Shown here: positions 1 through 8,815 of the stretch, one piece after another | Layout: every line of letters starts with the position of its first letter | Numbering within the stretch: the first letter of the stretch is position 1 | Source of the DNA: Chitinophagaceae bacterium | Lineage (GTDB): Bacteria; Bacteroidota; Bacteroidia; Chitinophagales; Chitinophagaceae | NCBI GenBank assembly: GCA_003168265.1 | Contig: PMSV01000003.1 | Coordinates: 124,001-188,000 of the forward strand | Direction: 5' to 3' | DNA length: 64,000 nt | Notes under the pieces: generated by a model | The model's database searches: none | The model's input: only the letters and a program-made list of their open reading frames with translations | What the model was told of the DNA's origin: nothing | Program-made: the position numbers and the translations under genes

Positions 1-2
1 TT

Positions 3-425
3 GAGCGCCTGGTAGTAGAATTATTGGTAAAAATGGGATATGGAGGTTCCATAAAAGATGCAGGAAGAGCTATTGGCAAAACTGGTGATGAGGGTATAGA
101 CGGAACCATAAAAGAAGATAAATTAGGGCTGGACATCATTTACATTCAGGCAAAGCTATGGCAGGCTGGCAACATTGTCGGCAGACCGGAATTACACAAA
201 TTTGTTGGAGCACTGGCCGGACAGGGTGCAAAGAAAGGTATTTTTATTACTACTTTTTCCTTTTCGAAAGATGCACTCAATTATGCTCCTAAAAATGAAA
301 CCAAGATAGTGCTGATAGATGGCGTTCAGTTAGCGCAGTTGATGATTGATTATAATCTTGGTGTGTCTGTACAGAGGGCCTATGAAATTAAGAGACTCGA
401 TAATGATTATTTTGAGGAAGCGTAA
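3..425 (+). CDS. Mrr-like restriction endonuclease, C-terminal catalytic part (5' truncated by window edge)
   Basis: The reading frame is open to the left edge, so the N-terminus is missing. About 140 residues are visible. They carry the PD-(D/E)xK-type core of Mrr nucleases: a lead-in ERLVVELLVKMGYGG, then GDEGIDGTIKEDKLG with the metal-binding Asp, then IYIQAKLW with the Q-x-K pair, and GAKKGIFITTFSFSKDA. Mrr proteins cut modified DNA and usually carry an N-terminal winged-helix domain, which would lie outside the window. It runs in the same direction as the two following genes, 53 bp before the next one, and together they look like a defence or conflict island. The nuclease fold is clear; that it cuts methylated DNA is inferred from the family. 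Confidence 0.85.
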   Translation, partial: ERLVVELLVKMGYGGSIKDAGRAIGKTGDEGIDGTIKEDKLGLDIIYIQAKLWQAGNIVGRPELHKFVGALAGQGAKKGIFITTFSFSKDALNYAPKNETKIVLIDGVQLAQLMIDYNLGVSVQRAYEIKRLDNDYFEEA

Positions 426-478
426 GCACTTTTGTCATAAAGGGCTCAAACAATAGTATTTGTCAGCAAGGAAATGTT

Positions 479-1618
479 ATGGATCAAGTTATTTTATCTC
501 GAAAAGAGTTATATGAATTGGTTTGGAAAGAATCTATGTTGTCTCTTTCAAAGCGGTTTGACATATCAGATGTAGGACTCCGAAAGATTTGCCTTAGAAT
601 GGAAATACCCGTTCCGCCCGCAGGTTATTGGGCAAAAGTTCAATTTGGAAAGAAGGTTAAGCAAGCCAGACTTTCCGCACAGCATAAAGGAGAAGAAACT
701 GTTCAACTGCAATTTAGAGATGAAAATAGTGCTACTTCAAAAAGCAATTCAGCCAGATCAACCAAAATTTTTGAAGTAGAAAATGACAGTAAACTTATCC
801 TTCAGGTTCCTGAGAAATTGGTAAAGCCGGACCCACTTGTTTTGTCATCAAAAGGTATTCTTTCTAAACAGAAACCAGATACTTACAACTACATAGGAAC
901 TGTTTCCAGCAGCTATGAGGCGCTGGATGTCAGGGTCGCTCAGGATAATATAGAACGAGCACTCATCTTCTTTGATACATTAATCAAGAGTCTTAAAGCC
1001 CGGGGACATTCTGTAGAAATCAAAAATCGGAAGACTTTGGCGATTGTTAAAGGACATGATTTTGAAATGTTTCTCCGGGAAAAGATGAGAAAAGAATCTG
1101 TGCAAGATGGAAACTGGAACAGACAGGTGTTTTATCCAAAAGGGATATTTGCTTTGCAGATTGGGGGATGGTATGGACGAGAATATAAAGATGGAAGTTT
1201 GAAATTGGAGGAACAATTGGCAAAAATTATTGCTGGCCTTGAATTGTCTGCCGAGCAACGTACTCAACAGCAGTTAGAATTTGAAAAAGCCGCAGCGGAA
1301 CGTAAAGAGCGGGAGCGGCTTGCGAAAGAACTGGAAGAAAGAAAGCAGCAAGACCTTCTAAATTTCAGAAAATTATTGACCGACTCAGAAAGATGGCATA
1401 AGGCTGAAAACCTACGCAGGTATATACAAGAGCTGGAAAATAGGGCAGAAAAAAATCAATCGCTATCTGCCGAAAACTTTGAATGGATAGAATGGGCAAA
1501 ACGAAAGGCAGATTGGTATGACCCATTTATAGAAAGCCCAGACGAACTTTTAACGGATGTTAATCGAAACACGTTAGAGCTTCCAAAAAGACCCTATGGT
1601 TATGGGTGGGATTATTAG
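479..1618 (+). CDS. Uncharacterised coiled-coil protein with possible N-terminal HTH
   Basis: A 379-residue protein of no known function. The first ~60 residues (SRKELYELVWKESMLSLSKR, then SDVGLRKICLRMEIPVPP and GYWAKVQFGKKVKQ) read like a helix-turn-helix or small DNA-binding module. A charged Ala/Glu/Lys/Arg-rich stretch at about 260-300 is probably coiled coil. The start is an ATG at 479. It sits between the Mrr-like nuclease and the primase-helicase in the same orientation, with 33 bp to the next gene, so joint transcription is likely. From position and the HTH-like start it might be a regulator or DNA-binding partner of that system, but this is inference. Confidence 0.75.
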   Translation: MDQVILSRKELYELVWKESMLSLSKRFDISDVGLRKICLRMEIPVPPAGYWAKVQFGKKVKQARLSAQHKGEETVQLQFRDENSATSKSNSARSTKIFEVENDSKLILQVPEKLVKPDPLVLSSKGILSKQKPDTYNYIGTVSSSYEALDVRVAQDNIERALIFFDTLIKSLKARGHSVEIKNRKTLAIVKGHDFEMFLREKMRKESVQDGNWNRQVFYPKGIFALQIGGWYGREYKDGSLKLEEQLAKIIAGLELSAEQRTQQQLEFEKAAAERKERERLAKELEERKQQDLLNFRKLLTDSERWHKAENLRRYIQELENRAEKNQSLSAENFEWIEWAKRKADWYDPFIESPDELLTDVNRNTLELPKRPYGYGWDY

Positions 1619-1651
1619 TTGTAGTTGAATGCTCATTAAAAACAAAAACTA

Positions 1652-4600
1652 TTGTCAGCGTTAAGCATTGATAGAAAATTACAGCTATTCCGCTCCCTTT
1701 TCAAAGGTCGGGAGGATGTATTTGCAACCCGTTGGGAAATACCCGCCAAATCTCCAGGAGGGGAAGGAAAGAGTGGTTATATGCCTGCTTATTTGTATGA
1801 CCCTTACCGATATAAGGCGCATAAAATGAAAGGAGGGACTTTTCAATCATACACTGACAAAAAGTATTTGCCGTTTACAGATGACCAGCTTATAAAACAT
1901 TTGAACGGTGAGCAGCTTATAGGAGTATATCCCTTACTGCTAAACAATACATCATGGTTTATTGCTGCGGATTTTGATGAACAGAAGTGGATAGAAGATA
2001 GCAGAAAATTTCTGCAATGCTGCAAAGCCAAAAATATACCTGCATACCTGGAGCGTTCCCGTTCGAGTAAGGGTGGACACGTATGGGTGTTTTTCAGCCA
2101 GGCATATGCTGCTTTAAAGAGTAGAAAGATATTCCTATCACTCCTTACTGAGTTAGGAGTGATTTCTGTATTTGATAAAAATTCAAGCTTTGATAGGTTG
2201 TTCCCCAACCAGGATACGCTTTCGGGGAAAGGACTTGGCAATCTTATCGCATTGCCACTACATAAGCTTGCGTTAGATGAAGGAAACAGTTGCTTCATTG
2301 ATCCGGAAACACTCATGCCATTTCCAGACCAATGGCATTTTCTTTCGGGTATTGAAAGAACGGACATAAATATATTGGAGGAAATATATAACGCTGTTTT
2401 AGTTGACGGCAACAGCAAAGCAAAAAACATTGCGCCCGTAAACACCGGTGAACTAACTGCATCATTAGACAATGCTTTAAGATTCACCCGATCAGCAATA
2501 CCGCTTACGCTTATCAATTTCCTTAAAGAAGAATTGAATTTCATGAACTCAGCATTTATTATAAAAAAGAAAGCTGGGAGAAATACATTTGGAACAGAAC
2601 GTTATTTCCGGTTTATAGAAGAGACTGAAGACGAAGTTATTTTACCGAGAGGCTTTGCAGGTAAAGCATTAAGATTTTGTAAGGATACCGGTATTGCGTA
2701 CAGCTTTAAGGATGGCAGGCAAAAGAAGGAATCGACTTCATTTAAGTTTCAGGCAATGTTAAGATACTACCAGATACCTGCTCTTGAAGCAACGAGCAAA
2801 AAAGAGATGGGAGTGATTGTTGCGCCACCAGGATCAGGGAAAACAGTAATCGGATTAAAGATCATTGCTGAGAAGCAACAACCTGCATTAATAGTGGTTC
2901 ACCGGAAACAGTTGATGGAACAATGGATCGAAAGAATCGAGGCTTTCCTGGGAATTCCGCAACATGAAATAGGGAAAATAGGAAAGGGAAAGTTAAAGAC
3001 AGGTAAACACATCACCGTTGCTACTATTCAAAGTCTGACTAAAGAAGTTGAAAAAGACGAAGCATTAAAAAATGCATTCGGAACAATGCTGATTGATGAA
3101 TGTCACCACATTCCTGCTGAAAGCTACAGAAAAACAGTTCACCAGTTCAATAGCTATTATTTATATGGATTGACTGCCACCCCTTTTCGGAAATACAATG
3201 ACGGCAAACTGATTTTTATTCACCTCGGGGAAATAATTGCTGAAATTACAGCACAACAAACCGGCAGACATAAGCAGGCTTCTGTCGTTATAAGAAATAC
3301 GGAGCTGGATGTTCCATTCAACTCCAAAACAGACAGATTTGAAACATTGTCAAAGATACTGGTACATGATTCTTCCAGAAATAAACTGATTTTGAATGAC
3401 ATTACTAACGAGTTGAATAGCGGTAAAAAAGTAGTTATACTTACAGAACGAAAAGAACATATTGATTCGCTGCACCAATATCTCAAACAATCATATGAGG
3501 TCATAACATTAAATGGCGATGATTCCGAAGCAAGCCGGACTACAAAATGGAAAATATTGAACGCAGGAAATTATCAGGCTGTTATTACAACAGGGCAGTT
3601 TTTCGGCGAAGGAACCGACCTTCAAATCGCTTCTTGTTTGTTTCTCGTATATCCTTTTTCGTTTGAAGGGAAATTAATACAGTATATCGGTAGAGTGCAG
3701 CGTTCGGAAATTACACCAGTAATATATGACTATCGTGATGTTAAGATTGATTATCTGAATAAAATGTTTTTAAAAAGAAACGTTTATTACAGAAAACTGG
3801 AAAAGCAGGCGAATTTGTTTGATGACCCTGTTGAAGAGATTATCCCTTCTGAAAGAAATACTGCTGTAACGATTGACCGGAAAGTAAATGTTGCGATAGA
3901 GTCATTAGAGTTTAGGTATGGCAGCATTGCTTTTACATACCAAGCCTCGGAATTAAATTTTCAAATTGAATTTGAAATTGAGCATGATGACATCCGTCCT
4001 GAATTCGAAGTGTTAAAGCCATATTTTATCAAGGCGCTGAAATCAAAGTATATTAATGTAGCTATCTATGCAGAAACAGAAAATGGACAATTGATATCTC
4101 AATTAGCAAGTTCGGAAGATATTAAAAAGATAGACCGGCAAATTATTGAAGGCGTTCGCTTTCAATTTGTCACCAAACCTTTGTTTGTGCGTGCAAACCA
4201 GGATAAGATAAATGATATAGATCAGCAGCTTCAGGCAAATCATCCTTTATATGAATCAGGGGAAGAACTCCTGGAAGACATGCTTAAACATTCCCAATTC
4301 AAACATCACAGGCATTTGCGATACCTTGCCGATAATCATGCAGGTCACTTAGTAAAAATTCGGTTTGTGCTACAGCCGTTTTCTTTTGTATTCCTGTTAG
4401 AAGGAGAGGGACAATTTCACATAATCCTGGAAACGCTTGATACGGAAGAAGCCAGCTATCTATGGCATCTCCCAAAAAGAATTTCCGATTTGCCATTAAG
4501 GCTAAAAGAAATAGACCATTACCTGGATACGATCCGGAAGAAAGGACGACAGGAATTTCTAACGGCTCCCCCAGAAAATTTTAGCCGCGTTCTCCACGAT

Positions 4601-4663
4601 TATTCAGATGAACAGAAGGGATTTGTTGTTTGGAAAGACCTGCTTAGCGAAAGATTGATTTAG
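1652..4663 (+). CDS. Primase (AEP)-superfamily II helicase fusion, conflict-system type
   Basis: A 1003-residue fusion. Residues ~40-210 resemble the archaeo-eukaryotic primase (AEP) domain found in so-called TOTE conflict systems: the paired acidic motif DFD at 107-109 (in FIAADFDEQ) and the GGH motif at 141-143 (in SSKGGHVWVFF). Residues ~370-700 are an SF2 helicase with Walker A APPGSGKT near 391, DECHH near 482, TATP near 512, and a C-terminal helicase motif around QYIGRVQRSE near 677. The last ~300 residues match nothing I recognise. The start is TTG at 1652; stops lie just upstream in frame and no ATG precedes the conserved region. It is the third gene of the nuclease-led cluster. Nucleotidyl transfer coupled to DNA unwinding is expected from the families; a role in anti-phage or anti-plasmid defence is inferred. 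Confidence 0.85.
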   Translation: MSALSIDRKLQLFRSLFKGREDVFATRWEIPAKSPGGEGKSGYMPAYLYDPYRYKAHKMKGGTFQSYTDKKYLPFTDDQLIKHLNGEQLIGVYPLLLNNTSWFIAADFDEQKWIEDSRKFLQCCKAKNIPAYLERSRSSKGGHVWVFFSQAYAALKSRKIFLSLLTELGVISVFDKNSSFDRLFPNQDTLSGKGLGNLIALPLHKLALDEGNSCFIDPETLMPFPDQWHFLSGIERTDINILEEIYNAVLVDGNSKAKNIAPVNTGELTASLDNALRFTRSAIPLTLINFLKEELNFMNSAFIIKKKAGRNTFGTERYFRFIEETEDEVILPRGFAGKALRFCKDTGIAYSFKDGRQKKESTSFKFQAMLRYYQIPALEATSKKEMGVIVAPPGSGKTVIGLKIIAEKQQPALIVVHRKQLMEQWIERIEAFLGIPQHEIGKIGKGKLKTGKHITVATIQSLTKEVEKDEALKNAFGTMLIDECHHIPAESYRKTVHQFNSYYLYGLTATPFRKYNDGKLIFIHLGEIIAEITAQQTGRHKQASVVIRNTELDVPFNSKTDRFETLSKILVHDSSRNKLILNDITNELNSGKKVVILTERKEHIDSLHQYLKQSYEVITLNGDDSEASRTTKWKILNAGNYQAVITTGQFFGEGTDLQIASCLFLVYPFSFEGKLIQYIGRVQRSEITPVIYDYRDVKIDYLNKMFLKRNVYYRKLEKQANLFDDPVEEIIPSERNTAVTIDRKVNVAIESLEFRYGSIAFTYQASELNFQIEFEIEHDDIRPEFEVLKPYFIKALKSKYINVAIYAETENGQLISQLASSEDIKKIDRQIIEGVRFQFVTKPLFVRANQDKINDIDQQLQANHPLYESGEELLEDMLKHSQFKHHRHLRYLADNHAGHLVKIRFVLQPFSFVFLLEGEGQFHIILETLDTEEASYLWHLPKRISDLPLRLKEIDHYLDTIRKKGRQEFLTAPPENFSRVLHDYSDEQKGFVVWKDLLSERLI

Positions 4664-4769
4664 TTGTAACTTACCGCAAATTAGCCGGGAGATGACCGGG
4701 GCCGCCTGAATAGAATTGGAATTCAAAAAAAATGGGCTGAGATTTTCGCCCTGCCCATTGATCCCGCCC

Positions 4770-5375
4770 TTATTTTCTTCCGGCTGCTTTTTCTAAACTT
4801 TGCGCCTCTGTTTTCAGCCGCTCTGCCTTTTGCAGGCGTTCAAAATTGAGTCGGTATTCTTCTTCCGTTTCAAGAACTTTCTCCCTAAAATCAGGATGTG
4901 CCTTATATAGACTATCCAACTGGTCAAGGTAAAGCTGAAGGCTTTTATGAGCAGTATCCAACCGCAAATGCCGGTACTTCGTATCGCTGGCGACGAATCC
5001 ATCTAGCTTAGTGCTAGTAACATACCACCTGGAACATACCAGGCATAACGCCATAAATAACCCGACAGAAATCCGTATCAATTTTGGTATGTGATGATGA
5101 TGCACGACAGTATTTACTGGTGGTTGTTTCAATAGATCTGTTGCCAATTCAAGCCGGTTTGAAAACTGTACCAATTTATCTGGCATCAATGAAGCCTCCT
5201 TTATATCAGAACGTAGCCCATCAACACTACTCAATACTTTTTGCAACAGTTCAGTATTAGCAGGTATATCTTTTACTTTTTCTTCAATAGCCGCAATCTT
5301 TTTATCCTGCCCTTCCACTTTTCGAGAAGTCACTTCCATAAATGCGGCACTGGTGCTATTATTATATTCATTCAT
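4770..5375 (-). CDS. Mobilisation-associated membrane protein, unknown function
   Basis: A 201-residue protein, last gene of the leftward mobilisation operon, 30 bp after the relaxase stop. The N-terminal ~90 residues are rich in Glu/Lys and predicted helical. A His run (VVHHHHIPK) is followed by one hydrophobic segment (IRISVGLFMALCLVCSRWYV, about 97-116), then a long helical, charged C-terminus (~130-201). It therefore looks like a single-pass membrane protein with coiled-coil parts on both sides. No enzymatic motif is visible. Its place after mobC and the relaxase suggests an accessory role in DNA mobilisation, for example linking the relaxosome to the membrane, but this rests on context only. 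Confidence 0.7.
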   Translation of the reverse strand: MNEYNNSTSAAFMEVTSRKVEGQDKKIAAIEEKVKDIPANTELLQKVLSSVDGLRSDIKEASLMPDKLVQFSNRLELATDLLKQPPVNTVVHHHHIPKLIRISVGLFMALCLVCSRWYVTSTKLDGFVASDTKYRHLRLDTAHKSLQLYLDQLDSLYKAHPDFREKVLETEEEYRLNFERLQKAERLKTEAQSLEKAAGRK

Positions 5376-5405
5376 GATTTTTTAATTTTGAGTTCATAAA
5401 TATGC

Positions 5406-6404
5406 CTATCGGCTAAGCTGCTGAGATTGTTTTTTCCTTTTCTTACGCAATGCCTCCTGTGTTAATTCGTACGGCGTTGGCTCCTGATTTTGTTCGCTCT
5501 TCATCAGAATGTCAATTGCTTTTTCAACGTCTTTAGCAATATCCTGGGTAAGGTCTTTTCCGCTTTCCTGCAAGGAATTGGACTTTCCAATTGGAGATGT
5601 CGGACGTTTTTCACTCAAAGAGAGCTTTTTAAATTGCAATTTGTTCTCTGCATTTTGCCGCTGTTCCTGTACTTGTCTTTGTTGTAAAGCCAGTATCTTT
5701 TCCAATCCTGAAAGTGCGAACCTCCTGTCCACCTGACTTCCTTTGAAAGAAATATTTTCCAGTTTAAAACTTACTCCTTGCTTCTCCTGTGTTTTGCCTT
5801 TGTATTTATATTGTGTTTCGATGCCCAGTTTCAGCAGGCGAATTTCCAGTTCTTCCATCGTTCGGCAGTGTGGGAGGTTTTCCGAAATAGCAATATAGAT
5901 TTTGTATTTGTTGGCTTCAGAGTGGTTAAGCGCTTCAAGATTAGTAAGCCGGAGATTTTTCTCGATAGCCGGAACAAGCTTATACTCCTGGGTAAGACGT
6001 TGGGCTATTTTCTTTCCCCTTAACCCTACCCAGCTATCACTGATAGCCTCTCCTTCGTTGTTGACCATGTTGGCAACAATATGCAGATGTAGGTGCGCTT
6101 TATCCGTATGCTTGCTGATGGCATATTGAGTATTCACAATGCCTAATTCCTTTAGATACCTTATTGCGATCTCCTTCATTATTTCATCCGATGGCTTTTC
6201 TCCCGGGTAAAAACTAAGGATGGAGTGAAAGCAGGCCTGTTTTTTATCTGGCCTTAATTGTTGCTGGGTTAGGAAATCTTCCACCATTAGTTTGTAATCA
6301 TGACCTCTTACTCCTTCAGCAACCAGCAATTCAGCGCCGGGTTTATTGCTGATATAGCGGCAGGTATGATAAAAAGAATTAGCTGGAACTGGTTTACTGA
6401 TCAT
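5406..6404 (-). CDS. Relaxase / mobilisation nuclease (MOBP-like)
   Basis: A 332-residue relaxase that would nick the oriT strand and stay bound to its 5' end during conjugative transfer. The metal-binding three-histidine motif is clear: SKHTDKAHLHLHIVANMVNN, about 120-140. The likely catalytic Tyr is in the N-terminal segment HTCRYISNKPGAELL (residues ~13-27). The C-terminal third is charged, low in complexity and probably flexible. The ATG overlaps the mobC stop by 4 bp, indicating translational coupling. Mobilisable elements of Bacteroidota carry this MobC-relaxase pair. No type IV secretion or coupling-protein gene is next to it, so the element would be mobilisable rather than self-transmissible. 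Confidence 0.92.
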   Translation of the reverse strand: MISKPVPANSFYHTCRYISNKPGAELLVAEGVRGHDYKLMVEDFLTQQQLRPDKKQACFHSILSFYPGEKPSDEIMKEIAIRYLKELGIVNTQYAISKHTDKAHLHLHIVANMVNNEGEAISDSWVGLRGKKIAQRLTQEYKLVPAIEKNLRLTNLEALNHSEANKYKIYIAISENLPHCRTMEELEIRLLKLGIETQYKYKGKTQEKQGVSFKLENISFKGSQVDRRFALSGLEKILALQQRQVQEQRQNAENKLQFKKLSLSEKRPTSPIGKSNSLQESGKDLTQDIAKDVEKAIDILMKSEQNQEPTPYELTQEALRKKRKKQSQQLSR

Positions 6405-6754
6405 GGCTTTAATTTTTTAAGCAGTTCATCAATCAGGTTCCTGTAATGCTCGAAATATTGCATCGCTTCATATAATCCTTCTCGATGACAAATTTTAGCA
6501 ACCTGGTTAATATTCACCGACATGCCAATCAACTGCCTGACGGTTTGTACTTCGTCGGCGGTAAGCCGGGAAATTATCCTCCCCTGAATTGCCGTTTGCC
6601 GGATATAAACCGAGGCATTTACACCTGCCTGAACCGCCTTTTCCCGTATAATAAAATATTCATGGCGGGTAAATCGCACGCAGGCCCGTATTTCTTTTTT
6701 AATGGCTTTAGGCGGTCTTCCGGCCTTTTTCTGTTTCTTGCTCACTGTTTCCAT
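6401..6754 (-). CDS. mobC: Mobilisation protein MobC (relaxosome accessory)
   Basis: A 117-residue protein with a basic N-terminus (KKQKKAGRPPKAIKKEI, possibly an AT-hook-like GRPP) followed by a ribbon-helix-helix-like section VRFTRHEYFIIREKAVQAG, then ASVYIRQTAIQG and VNINQVAKICHREG. This is the MobC layout: proteins that bind oriT and help the relaxase open the DNA. It is the first gene of the leftward operon and overlaps the relaxase by an ATGA junction. The non-coding stretch just upstream holds nested inverted repeats that fit an oriT. Confidence 0.88.
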   Translation of the reverse strand: METVSKKQKKAGRPPKAIKKEIRACVRFTRHEYFIIREKAVQAGVNASVYIRQTAIQGRIISRLTADEVQTVRQLIGMSVNINQVAKICHREGLYEAMQYFEHYRNLIDELLKKLKP

Positions 6755-6959
6755 ACATCCTCATTTTAAATTGTTTGCTGTATTTCCTTTTGCGACCAAC
6801 GGGAGTAAAAGGCGAGCGTGGTTGGCGAACCGGGTTTTTGTTCGACAACAACACCGCTCGCCTTAAAAAACCTTTGAAAAGTCTTCATATCTACGGGCAG
6901 TTTTCAACCCGACCTTCCCGTTGTATTCTCTTCTATCTTCAGCCTATAGTGTCTGTACA
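6755..6959. other. Candidate origin of transfer (oriT) with nested inverted repeats
   Basis: A 205-bp non-coding stretch upstream of mobC. It contains a 10-bp perfect inverted repeat, AAGGCGAGCG at 6809-6818 and CGCTCGCCTT at 6855-6864. Between the arms are two smaller hairpins: GGTT-GGCG-AACC around 6820-6831 and TTGTT-CGAC-AACAA at 6838-6851. Relaxase origins usually lie beside mobC and consist of such repeats next to the nick site. The repeats are seen; the oriT role is inferred from position, and the nick site cannot be placed by eye. The mobC promoter probably also lies here. Confidence 0.4.
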
Positions 6960-7268
6960 TTATCGTAAAGCATCACTGTTGAAAACTTTGGGGCTATTAA
7001 CCCCATGCTTGCGGATATTGTCTTTTAAATCCAGCCATAGCCTTATGGAATAATCCGCCAGTTCATATATTTCTTCGGCTGTTAGTTGATGTGGGTTTGA
7101 AACTGCTGGAATGGGTTTTTCTTTTTCCTCTTTGGAAATATGAGAGAATATATTGGGAGCGTATCCTTCAGCCACTTCCAGAGATTTCCCAATTCCTATG
7201 CTGTTTCCGTACAATTTTATCTGTTTCCCCGTACTTAAAGTCAGGGTTCTTCTTTTAAACTCTGCCAT
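6960..7268 (-). CDS. Small conserved mobile-element protein, unknown function
   Basis: A 102-residue protein when started at the ATG at 7268 (MAEFKRRTLTLSTGKQIKLY). The frame continues upstream to 7472, but that extension is Arg/Pro/Phe-rich and does not look coding, so the shorter start is preferred. Visible segments include NSIGIGKSLEVAEGYAPNIF and, near the end, LTAEEIYELADYSIRLWLDL and FKxN-like DNIRKHG. I recall similar short proteins in Bacteroidota mobile elements, but no biochemical role. It is divided from mobC by the candidate oriT and transcribed in the same direction. Confidence 0.65.
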   Translation of the reverse strand: MAEFKRRTLTLSTGKQIKLYGNSIGIGKSLEVAEGYAPNIFSHISKEEKEKPIPAVSNPHQLTAEEIYELADYSIRLWLDLKDNIRKHGVNSPKVFNSDALR

Positions 7269-7497
7269 GATTAATAGTTTTAAAGTGAATAATTGAAGTG
7301 TCTGCATGTGTTTTGATTGCAGGCAAGGGATGTTTTCCCGGCTTGGTGGAGGGCGGGGCGGGAATATTTGTCGGAAGACAAATAGATGCTGGTGAAGGAA
7401 AAGAACAGCTAGAGAAAATAATCTTTCCCTGAAATCTTTAGCGAATTCCCAAACGGACAATAACTTTTTCATCCTGCTTCACATTTACCTTGCTCAC

Positions 7498-7533
7498 AAA
7501 AAAGTCCTGCAGCCTCCAAAAAGGCAGCAGGAC
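7498..7533 (-). terminator. Intrinsic terminator, leftward
   Basis: Arms GTCCTGCAGCCT (7504-7515) and AGGCAGCAGGAC (7522-7533) form a 12-bp stem with one mismatch and a 6-nt loop. Read on the minus strand it is followed at once by six T (7498-7503). It lies 9 bp past the stop of the small leftward frame at 7542-7748 and so supports that frame being transcribed. Confidence 0.7.
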
Positions 7534-7541
7534 ATTGGCAA

Positions 7542-7748
7542 TCAGGCTATCATAGCAGCCAGTCGCCTTAAATCATCCATAAAATGGTTCGAAAACTGTT
7601 CGAGAGGGACTACCAAACCGGAATTAGAGTCTAAAAAAAGGGGAGATGAAAATTCTTCTTGCTGGTAAAGCCTTGATTGTTCTGAGATTGACGAAAAAAC
7701 TGAGTTCATTTTACAGGTTCGATAAGTTACTGCTGTTCCCTCTCTCAT
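7542..7748 (-). CDS. Small hypothetical protein
   Basis: A 68-residue frame from the ATG at 7748; it could extend to a TTG at 7832 (96 residues). Its C-terminal half reads like a real protein: FSSPLFLDSNSGLVVPLEQF followed by a helix ending DDLRRLAAMIA. No family is recognised. The main support is the strong leftward intrinsic terminator 9 bp beyond its stop. Nothing on this strand lies upstream for 430 bp, so it would need its own promoter. Confidence 0.4.
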   Translation of the reverse strand: MREGTAVTYRTCKMNSVFSSISEQSRLYQQEEFSSPLFLDSNSGLVVPLEQFSNHFMDDLRRLAAMIA

Positions 7749-8182
7749 TTCTAATGCCGACACAATTTTAAAAATTATCGAGAAAGTTGGAAAGATGATG
7801 CCGAATTGAGGTGGCTTAGTTTCCACGGACAAAGAATTCCAATAAATTTACAAAGTTTACGGAAAGCAATCAATTTGGCAATAGGTTCTGAGTGACTCTA
7901 ATCTATTCACATTGAATTGTGCTATTCCGCAAAAACTCGATAAATGACTAGCAATAAATAAATTTGCTGAATACTGTAAATAGTTCTAATAAGAAAAATG
8001 GTTTGAAGTCTTAAATCATCATTCAAATTTCAGAATCTTTTTTCAATCACTAAATCACTTTCGGTATTTATCAAGAACCCGAACAATGCAATTCCTGACT
8101 CAAATTTCTATAATTAATCATTTGAAATCAAAGGTAGTTACCTGGATGTGGGTGAAAAGACGGTTATCCCTCTCAAATTTGA
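7749..8182. other. Non-coding stretch
   Basis: AT-rich spacer between the small hypothetical gene and the outer-membrane barrel gene (both leftward). It must hold the promoter of the former. I see no further gene, RNA or clear repeat in it. Confidence 0.5.
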
Positions 8183-8815
8183 TTATTTACTGAGCAGGTA
8201 ATATCCTGTAATTCCAAAACTCAGGCTATGCGCCGATGCATCCTGGGTAGATCCCGGGGTTAGGTAATTGGCCAAACCAAAATCGAATGTCCCTCTTATC
8301 CATATCTGATCAGTAACCTCATAAGCTGCCATTAGGTCGGCTCCTATATCCACTCTTTTCAGGTCATCATTGTTGGCATTGTTTCCGAAATTGATTTTTA
8401 TTTTTCCGGTAGTATTTTCGTCTGTATAATGACCGCCAACCCCAATACCAAAATAAGGCCCTAGCCCAAACTTCCACTTGGAATCGGTCCCACTCGACTT
8501 ATAAATGACGTTAAGAGGGATTTTAATAAATGATACATGTATGGTTGCTTTAGTGTCATAGATAGTCGGCATATAACCTTCGTACGAAAAAAGCAACCTG
8601 CCACCAACAGAAAAATTTGGGTTTGGAGGTGAGTATTCTACAAAACCTCCTAACTGAAATCCCGGAAGTGGTGTGCCATGCGGATCTCCTCCGGGGTCTT
8701 TCACAATCGCTCCCGACAAATTAAAGCCTGCTTCCGGACCATATTGTAGCTGCTGGGCTTCCAGGAAGGAAACAGACTTGATAAAGAGGGCGCACAAAAA
8801 AAATATATTTCTCAT
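8183..8815 (-). CDS. Outer-membrane beta-barrel protein (porin-family-like)
   Basis: A 210-residue protein with a Sec signal peptide (MRNIFFLCALFIKSVSFLEA, cleavage near AQ). The mature part is built of alternating short strands: YGPEAGFNLSGAI at the start, repeated VGGRLLFSYEG, KFGLGPYFGIGVGGHY and IGADLMAAYEV segments, and a terminal strand SFGITGYYLLSK ending in an aromatic-rich stretch. This is the small eight-stranded barrel type common in Bacteroidota (PorT/OmpA-barrel-like). Ligand and role are unknown. It stands alone, with long non-coding flanks. Confidence 0.8.
   Translation of the reverse strand: MRNIFFLCALFIKSVSFLEAQQLQYGPEAGFNLSGAIVKDPGGDPHGTPLPGFQLGGFVEYSPPNPNFSVGGRLLFSYEGYMPTIYDTKATIHVSFIKIPLNVIYKSSGTDSKWKFGLGPYFGIGVGGHYTDENTTGKIKINFGNNANNDDLKRVDIGADLMAAYEVTDQIWIRGTFDFGLANYLTPGSTQDASAHSLSFGITGYYLLSK

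Noticed and set aside
7269-7472. N-terminal extension of the small mobile-element protein
   Set aside because: Composition (Pro/Arg/Phe-rich, PPRPPPSR) is unlike coding sequence and the internal ATG at 7268 starts the protein-like part.
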